From: an uncultured Actinomyces sp.
GTDB taxonomy: Bacteria; Actinomycetota; Actinomycetes; Actinomycetales; Actinomycetaceae
DNA length: 56,424 nucleotides
Assembly: GCA_938041695.1 (NCBI GenBank)
Contig: CALISI010000004.1
Coordinates: 1-56,424, forward strand
Direction: 5' to 3'
The notes under the pieces are model-generated. The model saw only the letters and a program-made list of their open reading frames with translations, was not told where the DNA came from and did not search any database. A program made the translations under genes and the position numbers. Shown here piece by piece: positions 17,440-26,145 of this stretch (its first letter is position 1; every line of letters begins with the position of its first letter).

Positions 17440-18201
17440 TCACTTGCCCATGCGGCGCTCGCGCTGCGCGTAGGAGCGTAGGGCGCGCAGGAAGTCGACG
17501 CGCCGGAAGTCCGGCCAGTAGACCTCGCAGAAGTAGTACTCGGAGTGCACGGACTGCCACAGCATGAAGCCCGACAGGCGCTGTTCGCCCGACGTTCGGA
17601 TGACGAGGTCGGGGTCGGGCTGGTCCTTCGTGTACAGGTGGGCCGTGATATCCGCGTCGGTGAAGGAGTCGGCGAGCTCGTCGAGGGTCTTGCCCTGGGC
17701 CGAGGCTTCGCGCATCATGGCACGCACGGCCTCGGTAATCTCATGCCTGCCGCCGTAGCCGACCGCGATATTGACGGTCATACCCTGCACGTCCACGGTG
17801 CGTGCGACGGACGCACGCAGGTCCTCGGAAACCTTCTCAGGCAGCAGGGACAGGTCGCCCACGACAGCCAGCTTCCAGCGCCCCTGGTCTGCCAGGAGCG
17901 AGACGGCCTCGCAGATGATGCGCAGCAGCTCGCCCAGCTCGCCGGCCTCGCGCGACAGGTTGTCTGTCGACAGGAGCCACAGCGTCACGATCGACACCCC
18001 TGCATCGTCGGACCACTGGAGGAACTCGCTGATCTTGCCCGCGCCCGCGCGGTGTCCCTGCGAGGCGGTTGCGCCCAGGGATTTTGCCCAGCGGCGGTTA
18101 CCGTCCAGGATGACCCCGATGTGGGCGGGGACGGCGGCGTCAGACAACTCAGCTTTGAGGCGACGCTCATACATGTCGTAGAGCATGTTCCACTGGGCCA
18201 T
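17440..18201 (-). CDS. uppS: Polyprenyl (undecaprenyl/decaprenyl-type) diphosphate synthase, Z-isomer
   Basis: A cis-prenyltransferase that builds the lipid carrier for cell-wall synthesis from IPP. The substrate motif IGVILDGNRRWAKSLGATAS (about 28-47) carries the essential Asp. LWLLSTDN, LVIRTSGEQRLSGFMLWQS and SEYYFCEVYWPDFR are the other family blocks. The protein has 253 residues. Chain length cannot be read from sequence; some actinobacteria have two paralogues (short and long), so the exact product is open. Confidence 0.92.
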   Translation of the reverse strand: MAQWNMLYDMYERRLKAELSDAAVPAHIGVILDGNRRWAKSLGATASQGHRAGAGKISEFLQWSDDAGVSIVTLWLLSTDNLSREAGELGELLRIICEAVSLLADQGRWKLAVVGDLSLLPEKVSEDLRASVARTVDVQGMTVNIAVGYGGRHEITEAVRAMMREASAQGKTLDELADSFTDADITAHLYTKDQPDPDLVIRTSGEQRLSGFMLWQSVHSEYYFCEVYWPDFRRVDFLRALRSYAQRERRMGK

Positions 18202-18387
18202 GGTGTCCCTCCTGATGCTGTCGCACCCCGCGGTGCAGCGTAGTCTTATGCCATCAAGGGTATCGCGCCCGGGGACACAGGGAAACAGAAATACTCTCGG
18301 AGTGCGAGAACACTCCTGTCACAATAAGTTACGGCGTAGTAACCTACGGACTCGTAAGAAATGTTGACAGCTCGATCGGGGGAACGA

Positions 18388-19071
18388 ATGAACATCGCAT
18401 CGCTCACGCCCAAGGAGTGGTTCTCGGGCCAGCTCGTGCAGATCAAGCCGAAGCTGCGCGGATGGCTACACCTGGGCGCTACCCCGCTGTCTCTCGCCGC
18501 ATCCATCGTCCTCGTCTGCCTGGCACCCACGACGGCGACGAAGATCGGATCCGCCGTCTACCTGGCATGCTCCCTCATTCTCTTCGGAGTCTCCGCCACC
18601 TACCATCGCTTCTACTGGGCGCCGCGCTGGGAGATCATGTGGAAGCGCCTGGACCACTCCAACATCTTCCTGCTCATCGCGGGTACGTACACGCCGATCA
18701 CGATCGCTCTCCTTGAGCGATCCGACGCAACCGTCCTCCTGTCGGTCGTCTGGGGCGGGGCGCTCGTCGGCATCCTCCTCAACCTCTTCTGGCCCACCGC
18801 CCCGCGCTGGCTGACTACCCTCGTCTACGTCGCGCTCGGGTGGGTCGCGGTCTGGTACCTGCCCCAGCTGTGGGTGGGCGGCGGCCCGGTCGTCGTCTGG
18901 CTCATCGTCGCCGGAGGCGTCCTCTACACGCTCGGAGCGATCGTCTACGGCACGAAGAAACCCGACCCCTCCCCCGCCTGGTTCGGCTTCCACGAGATCT
19001 TCCACGCCTTCACCGTCGCCGCGTGGGCCTGCCACTGCGTCGCCGTCTACCTGGCAGTCTTGAATTCCTGA
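18388..19071 (+). CDS. TrhA/hemolysin III family membrane protein (PAQR superfamily)
   Basis: A seven-helix membrane protein of 227 residues. Family marks are LFGVSATYHRFYW (about 60), RLDHSNIFLLIAGTYTPI (about 91-108) and, near the C terminus, FGFHEIFHAFTVAAWACHCV, whose His residues form the PAQR metal site. I chose ATG 18388 because CGGGGGAACGA precedes it; ATG 18361 has none. Despite the name, haemolysis is not an established function. greA follows after 113 bases. Confidence 0.9.
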   Translation: MNIASLTPKEWFSGQLVQIKPKLRGWLHLGATPLSLAASIVLVCLAPTTATKIGSAVYLACSLILFGVSATYHRFYWAPRWEIMWKRLDHSNIFLLIAGTYTPITIALLERSDATVLLSVVWGGALVGILLNLFWPTAPRWLTTLVYVALGWVAVWYLPQLWVGGGPVVVWLIVAGGVLYTLGAIVYGTKKPDPSPAWFGFHEIFHAFTVAAWACHCVAVYLAVLNS

Positions 19072-19184
19072 CCCGCCACCCAGGCGCCCAACACCCGAGG
19101 CCTGGCGCAATGTTGCTACACTCGACACCATGCGCGCAGGCACCCGTGTCGGCGCTCGATTACTGACACGTCATTGGAGGAACC

Positions 19185-19664
19185 ATGGCTGACACACAGT
19201 GGCTCACGCAGGCACAGTACGACCTGCTCGCGAACGAGCTGAAGGAGCGCGTCGAGGTCAAGCGCGTCGAGATCGCGCGCCTCATCGATGCCGCCCGCCA
19301 GGAGGGCGACCTTCGCGAGAACGGCGGATACCACGCCGCGCGCAACGAGCAGTCCATGAACGAGACCCGCATCCAGGCCCTCCAGGAGATGCTTGAGCAC
19401 GCCGAGGTCGGCGAGACCCCCGCCGATGACGGTATCGTCGAGCCCGGCATGGTCGTCACCGCCCTGGTCGCCGGCCGCGAGCAGAGGTTCCTGCTCGGTT
19501 CGCGCGACGCCGGCGGCGACCTGGGCATCCAGGTGTTCTCCGCTCAGGCTCCCCTGGGTGCTGCTGTCATCGGTCACAAGGCCGGCGACAAGCTCTCCTT
19601 CGAGGCCCCCACGGGTCGCATGATCGACGTTGAGATCATTGAGGCCGTGCCCTTCGAAGGCTGA
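19185..19664 (+). CDS. greA: Transcription elongation factor GreA
   Basis: GreA rescues backtracked RNA polymerase by stimulating transcript cleavage. The 159 residues carry an N-terminal coiled coil with the diagnostic EGDLRENGGYHAARNEQSMN (about 42-62) and a C-terminal FKBP-like domain (ERPV-type region AGDKLSFEAPTGRMIDVEI). TGGAGGAACC stands before ATG 19185. A very stable hairpin (19708-19741) ends the unit. Confidence 0.94.
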   Translation: MADTQWLTQAQYDLLANELKERVEVKRVEIARLIDAARQEGDLRENGGYHAARNEQSMNETRIQALQEMLEHAEVGETPADDGIVEPGMVVTALVAGREQRFLLGSRDAGGDLGIQVFSAQAPLGAAVIGHKAGDKLSFEAPTGRMIDVEIIEAVPFEG

Positions 19665-19707
19665 GCCGAAGCGCAGAGGCCCACACGGCCTCGCCCCCCA
19701 TCAACGT

Positions 19708-19741
19708 GTAGCGGGTCCCACCAACCGGTGGGACCCGCTAC
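19708..19741. terminator. Perfect 15-bp stem terminator
   Basis: GTAGCGGGTCCCACC and GGTGGGACCCGCTAC pair without mismatch around AACC. It lies between convergent greA and the AI-2E family gene and can serve both strands. Confidence 0.85.
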
Positions 19742-19763
19742 CGCCGTCTACGCACGGGGAGGC

Positions 19764-21248
19764 TCAGGCCTCCACGTGGGGCGTCGGAGGCTCGCCAGGC
19801 TTCTCATTCTCGGTGGCTGCGGGCGCTTCCGCGGAAGCTCCCTTCTCAGCCTCCGCGTGGACCTCGACGTGAGCGTCCAGCGACGCCACGACCTCGTCCT
19901 CACCAGCCTGCTCGCGGGCCACGTACGGGCGCGTATCGGGCTTACCCGCGTAGGATGCCGCGATTTCTTCCTCAAGGACACCAGGAGGGCCACCCGGGCG
20001 GTCCTCAGCCGTCGCCAGCTCAGGCATCGGGTCGTAGCCGTGCAGATACATGACGGTCGCGTTGATAAAGGCCGCAATCGGCACTGAGAAGATCGCGCCC
20101 GCGATACCGGCAATCGCAGATCCCGCGGTGATCACGAGCATGACGGCGACGGGGTGCAGGGAGACCGCGTTCGACATCATGAAGGGCTGCAGGATGTTGG
20201 ACTCGATCTGCTGGACGACCAGAATGATCACCAGCATGATGATCGCCTTCGTCAGGCCGCCATTAACAGCCGCCACCAGCACAGCGATCACACCCGACGT
20301 CAACGCACCCAGGATCGGCACGAAGGCAGCAAAAAACGTGATGACGCCAATCGGGATGGCCAGAGGTACGCCCAGGAAGAACGCACCCAGGGCGATGCCG
20401 ATCGCGTCGATGGCCGCCACCTGAATCTGCGTACGCACGTAAGAGCCGAAGGTCGCCCATCCGCGGATCGCGCTCTCGTGAACGGGGACGCGGGCGGGGG
20501 CTGGCAGCAGGCGCACGCACCACAGCCAAATCGACCGCCCTTCCTTCAGGAAGAAGAACAGGCAGAACAGCATCGTCAGGCCGGACGTGGCCAGCGTACC
20601 CACCGACGAGGTGATGTTCAGGGCGCCAGTCGCCAGCGTTTCCTTATTCGTGTTGAGCCAGTTGACCAACTCGGTTCGCAGCTGTTCAGCCGCGGACGTC
20701 AGGACGGTCGTATCAATCTTGAACGGGCCGTTCTGCAGGAACTCGTTGTGCAGGATCGCGTCAAGCAGGGCGCGGAAACCATCCGCGGCCTGCGTCGCCA
20801 ACTGCGGGACCTGTTGAATGAGTTCGGCGGCTGCCTGGCTCAGCGCGCCGGCGACGACCGCGAAGAAGACGAGTAGGCCGACGGTCGCAGCCAGCGACGC
20901 TGGGAGGTGCAGACGGCGCCGCATCCAGGACACGAGGGGTTCCAGAAGCACCGCCACCGTCAGCGCAATCGCGACCGGCATGATGACGATCGTCAGGCGC
21001 GCGATACCCCACAGGACGGCCATCACCAGGCCGAGAACGACCAGGGTGCGCCACGAGAACGCGGCGGCCACGCGCAGGGTCCGCGGGACGGCGACGGTCA
21101 CGTCGCGTTCGTCCTCGTGTTCCTCGCGCACGGACACCATGACGGGGGCGGGTGCCGGTCCGTCAATGTGCTTTGCAGGCAGCGCGGCGGACAACCTGCC
21201 CATGAGGTCGGATAGTTTCCAGCGCGGCTGTTCCTGAGTTGCGGCCAC
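19764..21248 (-). CDS. AI-2E family transporter (PerM-like)
   Basis: A permease-like membrane protein of 494 residues. Several membrane helices start near residue 68 (TLVVLGLVMAVLWGIARLTI; VIMPVAIALTVAVLLEPLVS) and the family block GVPLAIPIGVITFFAAFVPI with ILGALTSGVIAVLVAAV lies near 290-320. The final 85 or so residues are an acidic, Glu/Ala/Pro-rich cytoplasmic tail (VEVHAEAEKGASAEAPAATE). Family members have been linked to autoinducer-2 export or ion exchange; the substrate here is unknown. It is convergent with greA and divergent from msrA. Confidence 0.88.
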   Translation of the reverse strand: MAATQEQPRWKLSDLMGRLSAALPAKHIDGPAPAPVMVSVREEHEDERDVTVAVPRTLRVAAAFSWRTLVVLGLVMAVLWGIARLTIVIMPVAIALTVAVLLEPLVSWMRRRLHLPASLAATVGLLVFFAVVAGALSQAAAELIQQVPQLATQAADGFRALLDAILHNEFLQNGPFKIDTTVLTSAAEQLRTELVNWLNTNKETLATGALNITSSVGTLATSGLTMLFCLFFFLKEGRSIWLWCVRLLPAPARVPVHESAIRGWATFGSYVRTQIQVAAIDAIGIALGAFFLGVPLAIPIGVITFFAAFVPILGALTSGVIAVLVAAVNGGLTKAIIMLVIILVVQQIESNILQPFMMSNAVSLHPVAVMLVITAGSAIAGIAGAIFSVPIAAFINATVMYLHGYDPMPELATAEDRPGGPPGVLEEEIAASYAGKPDTRPYVAREQAGEDEVVASLDAHVEVHAEAEKGASAEAPAATENEKPGEPPTPHVEA

Positions 21249-21348
21249 GGTCCCTCCTTTTCATTCACCCACAAGCGTACCCGCCCGCTCCCTCATTTCC
21301 GTCCGCGCAGCGCGCCATGTACGCGGTTAGTGGCGCATACTGTCTGGC

Positions 21349-21975
21349 ATGAACAACATCTTCACGCTCGCACACACGGATATACGGCCCACGACGCACG
21401 CGGTCCTCGGCTCGAATATGAGGGCCGAGTCCGGGGCAGGCCAGGAGGTCATCTACCTGGCCGCAGGGTGCTTCTGGGGCGTCGAGAAGGCACTGTGGAA
21501 CGCACCCGGAGTCGTCACCACCGCGACGGGGTACATGGGCGGGCACACCGCCAACCCGACGTACGAGCAGGTCTGCTCTCATACGATGGGCCACGCGGAA
21601 ACCGTGCGCGTCATCTTCGACACGTCACTCACGAGCGCCGCCGAACTCATTCGTCTCTTCTTTGAGATCCACGACCCCACGCAGGTCGGCGGCCAGGGCA
21701 ACGACATCGGCAACCAGTACCGCTCACAGATCTGGACGACGACGCCGGAGCAGCTGCGCGACGCGACCGCCCTGCGCGTGGCCTACCAGGAGGCCCTCTC
21801 CGCGCGAGGCTTCGGGCCCATCCAGACCGTTCTCTCCGCCGCGCCCGATACCGATTCCAACGCGCGATTCTGGTACGCCGAGGACTATCACCAGCAGTAC
21901 CTGTTCAAGAATCCGGGCGGCTACGAATGCCACGCACGCACGGGCATCGCCTGCCCGGCTCTGCCCAGCGAGTAG
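21349..21975 (+). CDS. msrA: Peptide-methionine (S)-S-oxide reductase MsrA
   Basis: MsrA repairs oxidised methionine (S-sulfoxide). The catalytic Cys lies in LAAGCFWGVEKALW (about 41-54), followed by TGYMGGHTANPTYEQVCSH and FWYAEDYHQQYLFKNPGGY. The C terminus YECHARTGIACPALPSE carries candidate resolving cysteines. At 208 residues it has a 30-residue N-terminal lead before the core; ATG 21418 is an alternative start. It stands alone between the AI-2E gene and a strong terminator. Confidence 0.94.
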   Translation: MNNIFTLAHTDIRPTTHAVLGSNMRAESGAGQEVIYLAAGCFWGVEKALWNAPGVVTTATGYMGGHTANPTYEQVCSHTMGHAETVRVIFDTSLTSAAELIRLFFEIHDPTQVGGQGNDIGNQYRSQIWTTTPEQLRDATALRVAYQEALSARGFGPIQTVLSAAPDTDSNARFWYAEDYHQQYLFKNPGGYECHARTGIACPALPSE

Positions 21976-21999
21976 CGGGCATGTCGGACCACACATGAA

Positions 22000-22037
22000 A
22001 CGGGGGCGGGTCGGCACACAAGCCGACCCGCCCCCGT
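22000..22037. terminator. Perfect 16-bp stem terminator
   Basis: ACGGGGGCGGGTCGGC pairs with GCCGACCCGCCCCCGT around a 6-base loop, between convergent msrA and the FKBP gene. Confidence 0.85.
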
Positions 22038-22048
22038 CAACAACGAGA

Positions 22049-22447
22049 TCAGTTCACACCGAGGATGTCGGTGACGAACACGAGGGTCGCGCCGCCGGGG
22101 ATACCGGCCTGCGGGACACCGCGCTCGCCGTAGCCAAGCTCGGCGGGGATGGACAGCAAAACGCGGTCGCCCACGCGCTTGCCCACGAGGCCCTCATCCC
22201 ACCCGGGGATGACCATGCCGACGCCAATCTGGAAGGACAGGGCACCGCCGCGGTCGAAGGAGTTGTCGAAGTCATTCTTCGAGCCGAAGACCGCACCGTA
22301 GTAGTGGCACGTGATCGTGTCGCCGGCCTCGACGATCTGACCGTCGCCAGCGCGCAGGACCTCGACGACGAGCTCGTCGGACGGGGTGCCGTCGAAGGCG
22401 AGGACGGGCTTACGGCCGAATTCGCCGGTCACAGAGATGTTTTCCAT
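22049..22447 (-). CDS. FKBP-type peptidyl-prolyl cis-trans isomerase
   Basis: A single-domain FKBP of 132 residues, probably cytoplasmic because no signal peptide is seen. Core motifs are ITCHYYGAVFGSKNDFDNSF, FQIGVGMVIPGWDEGLVGK and IPAELGYGERGVPQAGIPGG. AAGGAAAGACACC precedes the ATG. The adjacent upstream gene on the same strand (BI-1 family, 37 bases away) may share the transcript. Confidence 0.93.
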   Translation of the reverse strand: MENISVTGEFGRKPVLAFDGTPSDELVVEVLRAGDGQIVEAGDTITCHYYGAVFGSKNDFDNSFDRGGALSFQIGVGMVIPGWDEGLVGKRVGDRVLLSIPAELGYGERGVPQAGIPGGATLVFVTDILGVN

Positions 22448-22484
22448 GGTGTCTTTCCTTGAGGTGTATCGGTGGGGCGGCGCG

Positions 22485-23471
22485 TCAGTTGCGGCGCATG
22501 AGGTAGGACAGGATCCTCAGGATCTCGAGGTAGATCCAGATGACGTCGGTCATGATCGCGAAGGTGCACAGCCACGCGTACTTCACGGGCACGTTGCTCG
22601 CAACACCGACCTTCACCGCATCAAAGTCGCGCACGAGGCACAGCACGCCGATGAAGACGGCGAGAACGCCGATGATGACGCCGAGCGGAATACCGAAAAC
22701 CGTGATGCTGTTGACGGACCGCATGTCCACCATGCCGGTGACCGACAGCGCAAAGGTGACGAGGTAGTAGAAGAAGAAGGCAACGGAACCGATCCCCGCG
22801 ACGCGGGTCAGCGTCGACGAATTACGCACGAAGCCCATCATGAAGGCAGCCAAGGTCGTGCCGATGACGACGAGGGTCGCCAGAACCGCGCTGATCACGA
22901 TACCCGGGAAGAAGGCCTCAAAGGTGTAGGAGATCACGCCGAGGCTAAAGCCCTCAATGAGAGAGTAGGTGACGATGGCACCCGGGCGAATCTTCTTCGA
23001 CAAACGGATGAAGATCGCCAGGCCCAGCGTCACAGCGCACGAGGCGAAGAACAGCACCAACGCGAGACCCATCGCAACAATGCCCGTCATCCACCCGGCC
23101 GTCGCACCCACAAGAAGCAGGCCGAAGCACATGATGGACTTGACCACGACGTCGTCGAAGGTCATCGTCCCGCGGTCCACCGCGTCGGCCGCGGGAGCGT
23201 TCATCATTGCCTCGTAGGAGGCCATGGAGTCGGCATAGGCGCCCTGCTGGCCCTGAGGAACGCCGTACACGGGCGCACCCTGGGGCGCCGGATAGGTCGT
23301 CTGCGCGGCGTCGCCGACTCCGCCCTGCGCGTAGGGGTTCGTCGAACCGCCGTAGGGATTGGGCGCCTGCTGCGAGGCGGGCTGGTACCCCGGCATCGCC
23401 GGGTATCCGGCGGGAGTCGTCTGCTGGGTCGACCAGTCTTTCACGATCGAATTCATCACCGGGTTGGCCAT
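22485..23471 (-). CDS. Bax inhibitor-1/YccA family membrane protein
   Basis: A protein of 328 residues with a proline/tyrosine/glutamine-rich cytoplasmic N terminus of about 100 residues (MPGYQPASQQAPNPYGGSTN) and then seven membrane helices, including CFGLLLVGATAGWMTGIVAM, YSLIEGFSLGVISYTFEAFF and the C-terminal WLCTFAIMTDVIWIYLEILR. The family contains calcium-leak channels, but function in bacteria is poorly defined. GGAGGAAAT stands before ATG 23471. Confidence 0.9.
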   Translation of the reverse strand: MANPVMNSIVKDWSTQQTTPAGYPAMPGYQPASQQAPNPYGGSTNPYAQGGVGDAAQTTYPAPQGAPVYGVPQGQQGAYADSMASYEAMMNAPAADAVDRGTMTFDDVVVKSIMCFGLLLVGATAGWMTGIVAMGLALVLFFASCAVTLGLAIFIRLSKKIRPGAIVTYSLIEGFSLGVISYTFEAFFPGIVISAVLATLVVIGTTLAAFMMGFVRNSSTLTRVAGIGSVAFFFYYLVTFALSVTGMVDMRSVNSITVFGIPLGVIIGVLAVFIGVLCLVRDFDAVKVGVASNVPVKYAWLCTFAIMTDVIWIYLEILRILSYLMRRN

Positions 23472-23626
23472 ATTTCCTCCTTGGTCAGTGATGTGCTGCC
23501 ACTAGTGTCGCACGTGGCGCCCACAAGTGGGAAACGTTCCATTATGCGCGCAGCGCAACCCGGCGTCCACGCGAGGTCAGGAATGCGCGCACCGAGCCCC
23601 AGCCTCGTCGATGAAGCAATCGTCAG

Positions 23627-23700
23627 TACCCCCGGTGGGACTCGAACCCACAACACACCGATTTTAAGTCGGTTGCCTCTGCCAATTGGGCCACGGGGGC
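23627..23700 (-). tRNA. tRNA-Leu (anticodon UAA), short variable loop
   Basis: The 74-base cloverleaf has a 7-bp acceptor (GCCCCCG/CGGGGGT, one G-U), a 3-bp D stem GCC/GGC with loop CAATTGGCAGA, anticodon stem ACCGA/TCGGT with loop CTTAAAA (anticodon at 23664-23666), T arm GTGGG TTCGAGT CCCAC and discriminator A. CCA is not encoded. Leucine tRNAs normally have a long variable arm; here only GTGTT (5 bases) separates the anticodon and T stems, although the D arm is of the Leu type. It lies between the BI-1 family gene and ppx/gppA. Confidence 0.87.
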
Positions 23701-23753
23701 GCGCCGGGGCACAGGTCCAGCCTACGGGAGGCTGGCGCACACCTCAAGCTACC

Positions 23754-24722
23754 TCAGATCATCGCCTGGGCGATGCCGTCAAGAATGTCGTGCTCGGAGG
23801 TAACGACCTGCTCGATCGGGTGCCCGGCCGCCTCGGCACGGTCGAGCACGCGCGTCACGATACGACTCCAGATGAGCGCGCCGGCGGCGATGACGTCCTC
23901 GCGGCCCTCAGGCATGAAGCCCAGGGAGGCCTTCACGGACGTCGGCTGATCGACCATGAAACGCACGGCTTCCTCGAACTGCGCGGCGCTCAAGCGGGCG
24001 CCGTGGATGCGTTCGGGCTGGTAGGAGGTCAGGCCAAGCGCCTGAGCGGTCAGCGTGGTCACCGTGCCCGCGACGCCCACAAGGGCGCGCACACGCGCCA
24101 GGTCCACGGACTTTTCGGCGCGATCGAGCTGCTCGTCGATCCACGCAATCGCGCGCTCCTGATCCGCTGCGGGCACGCCGCCGGCGGGGTCCACGTCGGC
24201 GAGGAACTTCTCGGTGACGCGCACGGCGCCCATGTCGATCGAGATCGCCTGCTCGACGCGTGTCGCGCCCAGCACAAGCTCAGTCGAGCCACCGCCGATG
24301 TCGACGACCAGCATCGGGGCGGCGACGGACTCGCCGAGCCCACTCACCGCGCCGTTGAAGGACAGGGAAGCTTCGTCCGTGCCGACGACGACCTCGGGCT
24401 CCACGCCGATGACAGCCTTGATCTGGCGCACGAAATCCGCACTGTTGGAAGCATCACGCGTCGCCGAGGTCGCCACGAAGCGGGTCTTCGTCGCACCCAG
24501 GGCCTCGATCATGCGCTGATACTCGACGGTGGCTTCCACCGTGCGCTCAATCGCCGCAGGATCCAAGTAGCCGCGCGCGTCCACGCCCTGCCCCAGGCGT
24601 ACGATGCGCATCTGTCGGGTCAGGTCTGCAAGGTGCGGGCGACCGCTTTCATCAATATGCCCGTCGGCGACGAGCAGTCGGATCGAATTGGTTCCACAGT
24701 CAATGGCAGCTACTCGGGTCAT
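23754..24722 (-). CDS. Ppx/GppA-family phosphatase
   Basis: An ASKHA-fold hydrolase of polyphosphate and/or pppGpp, 322 residues, the size of actinobacterial short-form exopolyphosphatases. Phosphate-binding loops are VAAIDCGTNSIRLLVADGHI (residues 4-23) and LVVDIGGGSTELVLGATRVE (about 140-160). It is the last protein gene of the eno, ftsB-like, DUF501, ppx cluster, an arrangement common in Actinobacteria. Confidence 0.92.
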   Translation of the reverse strand: MTRVAAIDCGTNSIRLLVADGHIDESGRPHLADLTRQMRIVRLGQGVDARGYLDPAAIERTVEATVEYQRMIEALGATKTRFVATSATRDASNSADFVRQIKAVIGVEPEVVVGTDEASLSFNGAVSGLGESVAAPMLVVDIGGGSTELVLGATRVEQAISIDMGAVRVTEKFLADVDPAGGVPAADQERAIAWIDEQLDRAEKSVDLARVRALVGVAGTVTTLTAQALGLTSYQPERIHGARLSAAQFEEAVRFMVDQPTSVKASLGFMPEGREDVIAAGALIWSRIVTRVLDRAEAAGHPIEQVVTSEHDILDGIAQAMI

Positions 24723-24782
24723 CGCTTCGTTTCTGGTGGGTTCTTTCCCGGACGAGGCCGGGGCTAGTTCATGTGGGGCCGC

Positions 24783-25292
24783 TCAGCAGGAGCAGCGCTC
24801 GGTGGAAAACAGGCCGCGCTCGGCGAGCATCGCGAGCGCACGATCCCCGATGGGGTTGACGCCGGGGCCCGCGGCCAGGGAGTGCCCGACCAGAGCGTGC
24901 AAGCACTTGACGCGCGTGGGCATACCGCCCGCACTGACACCCGAGATTTCAGGGACATCGCCCAGGGTCAGGCGCGCCTGAATGTACGCCTCGTGGGCAC
25001 GTGCGTAGGCGGCGCGCAGCTCCTCGTCCTGCGCCAGCTCCTCATTGAAGGCCTCCATGACGTGCTCGGCCTCAAGAGTCGAGGCACCCTTCACGGCAGC
25101 CGGGTGCGTCAGGTAGAACGTCGTGGGGAACGGCGTCCCATCGGGCAAGCGCGGCGCAGTGGCCACGACAGTGGGCCGACCGCACACGCATCGCGCGGCG
25201 ATACCGACGACTCCACGGGGAACGCGGCCCAGCTGGCAGCGCAGGACCTCCAGGTCCTCTTCGGTGGCGTCGGTGGTGTTAACGAGGCTCAT
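24783..25292 (-). CDS. DUF501 domain-containing protein
   Basis: A 169-residue protein of a conserved actinobacterial family without known function. It matches the family by RVPRGVVGIAARCVCGRPTV, PDGTPFPTTFYLTHP and GGMPTRVKCLHALVGHSLAA. Cysteine and histidine residues in RCVCG, VKCLHAL and the terminal CSC could bind metal; this is inference. The ATG overlaps the stop of the ftsB-like gene as ATGA, so the two are translationally coupled. Confidence 0.92.
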   Translation of the reverse strand: MSLVNTTDATEEDLEVLRCQLGRVPRGVVGIAARCVCGRPTVVATAPRLPDGTPFPTTFYLTHPAAVKGASTLEAEHVMEAFNEELAQDEELRAAYARAHEAYIQARLTLGDVPEISGVSAGGMPTRVKCLHALVGHSLAAGPGVNPIGDRALAMLAERGLFSTERCSC

Positions 25293-26038
25293 TCTCCGCT
25301 TTCTTGGCCGGTGGTCGTCGCCTGTCCCGACTGGCTGGTGTCAGCCGACGGGATGGGTGTCGTGGTGGGCGGTTGATCCGCCTTCCCCACTAGGATAGCG
25401 AGCTGCTGCACCCAGGGGCGCGCCGGTCCAGTCGAGGCCGCGGCGGCAGCCAAGGCGGAGTCCTGGTATTGCGGCCCCGGATCCACCACCGTGTATTGAG
25501 TCTCACCAGGGCGAACGTATCCGAGGCGTTCGCGCGCCTGCGTTGAAATGTAGTCGGGGTCGTTCCACAGGTCCAGCTGTCGTTGCATGCCGGCGTTCTT
25601 GTGCTGCTGCTGGGCCACCTGAGCCTTAATCTGCGCGAGTTCACGCTCCTGCTGCCACCACTGGTACAGGCTCGGCACGAGCATGACGGACAGGATCGCC
25701 GCGACCGTGAGGACAACGATGAGACGCGTCGACACGTCGAGGCCGCCGATCGACAGGACGGAGCGTCCCTCCCCCGTCGGTCGCGTCGCGGTCTTCTTCT
25801 CCGCGCGCCTCTCAGAGCGGAAGAAGCGGCGACCGGCGCCCTCCTGCGGCTTCTCCTTCGTGGCCGTCGCGCGCTTCTTCGCCGGGGCCTCGGCCCCCTT
25901 CGAGGACTTCGCAGCCTTCGCGGCAGCCCTGCGCTGACGCGACTTTTCCGCGTTAATCTCACGCGTCGTCCGCGCTGCCTCCGACGAGGAGGAGCGGCGA
26001 CGCGAGGAGGGGCGGGAGGAAGGACGACGGCTAGCCAT
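25289..26038 (-). CDS. FtsB/DivIC-type septum formation initiator
   Basis: A bitopic division protein of 249 residues. The first 95 are basic, Ala/Arg/Lys-rich cytoplasmic sequence (AKAAKSSKGAEAPAKKRATA). One membrane helix (LIVVLTVAAILSVMLVPSLY, about 107-126) is followed by an extracytoplasmic coiled coil (ELAQIKAQVAQQQHKNAGM) and the family block ISTQARERLGYVRPGETQY. The tail is Ser/Thr/Pro/Gly-rich. It probably interacts with FtsL/FtsQ. The position after eno is conserved in Actinobacteria. Confidence 0.9.
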   Translation of the reverse strand: MASRRPSSRPSSRRRSSSSEAARTTREINAEKSRQRRAAAKAAKSSKGAEAPAKKRATATKEKPQEGAGRRFFRSERRAEKKTATRPTGEGRSVLSIGGLDVSTRLIVVLTVAAILSVMLVPSLYQWWQQERELAQIKAQVAQQQHKNAGMQRQLDLWNDPDYISTQARERLGYVRPGETQYTVVDPGPQYQDSALAAAAASTGPARPWVQQLAILVGKADQPPTTTPIPSADTSQSGQATTTGQESGE

Positions 26039-26091
26039 TCTTCTATCGTGCCCTACATCGACACATTTGGCTCAGCCCCACGCCGAAAAGA

Positions 26092-26123
26092 CTCCGCGCG
26101 GACCCTTGCGGGCCCGCGCGGAG
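26092..26123. terminator. Hairpin terminator after eno
   Basis: CTCCGCGCGG pairs with CCGCGCGGAG, with an inner CCC/GGG and one mismatch, just past the eno stop. This may attenuate read-through into the ftsB-like gene. Confidence 0.7.
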
Positions 26124-26145
26124 CTATGCGGCTAGTTGCCTAGAC

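Noticed and set aside
22386..24767. Plus-strand frame of 793 codons running through the BI-1, tRNA and ppx/gppA genes
   Set aside because: It crosses a tRNA and two conserved genes on the other strand; composition is that of an antisense frame.
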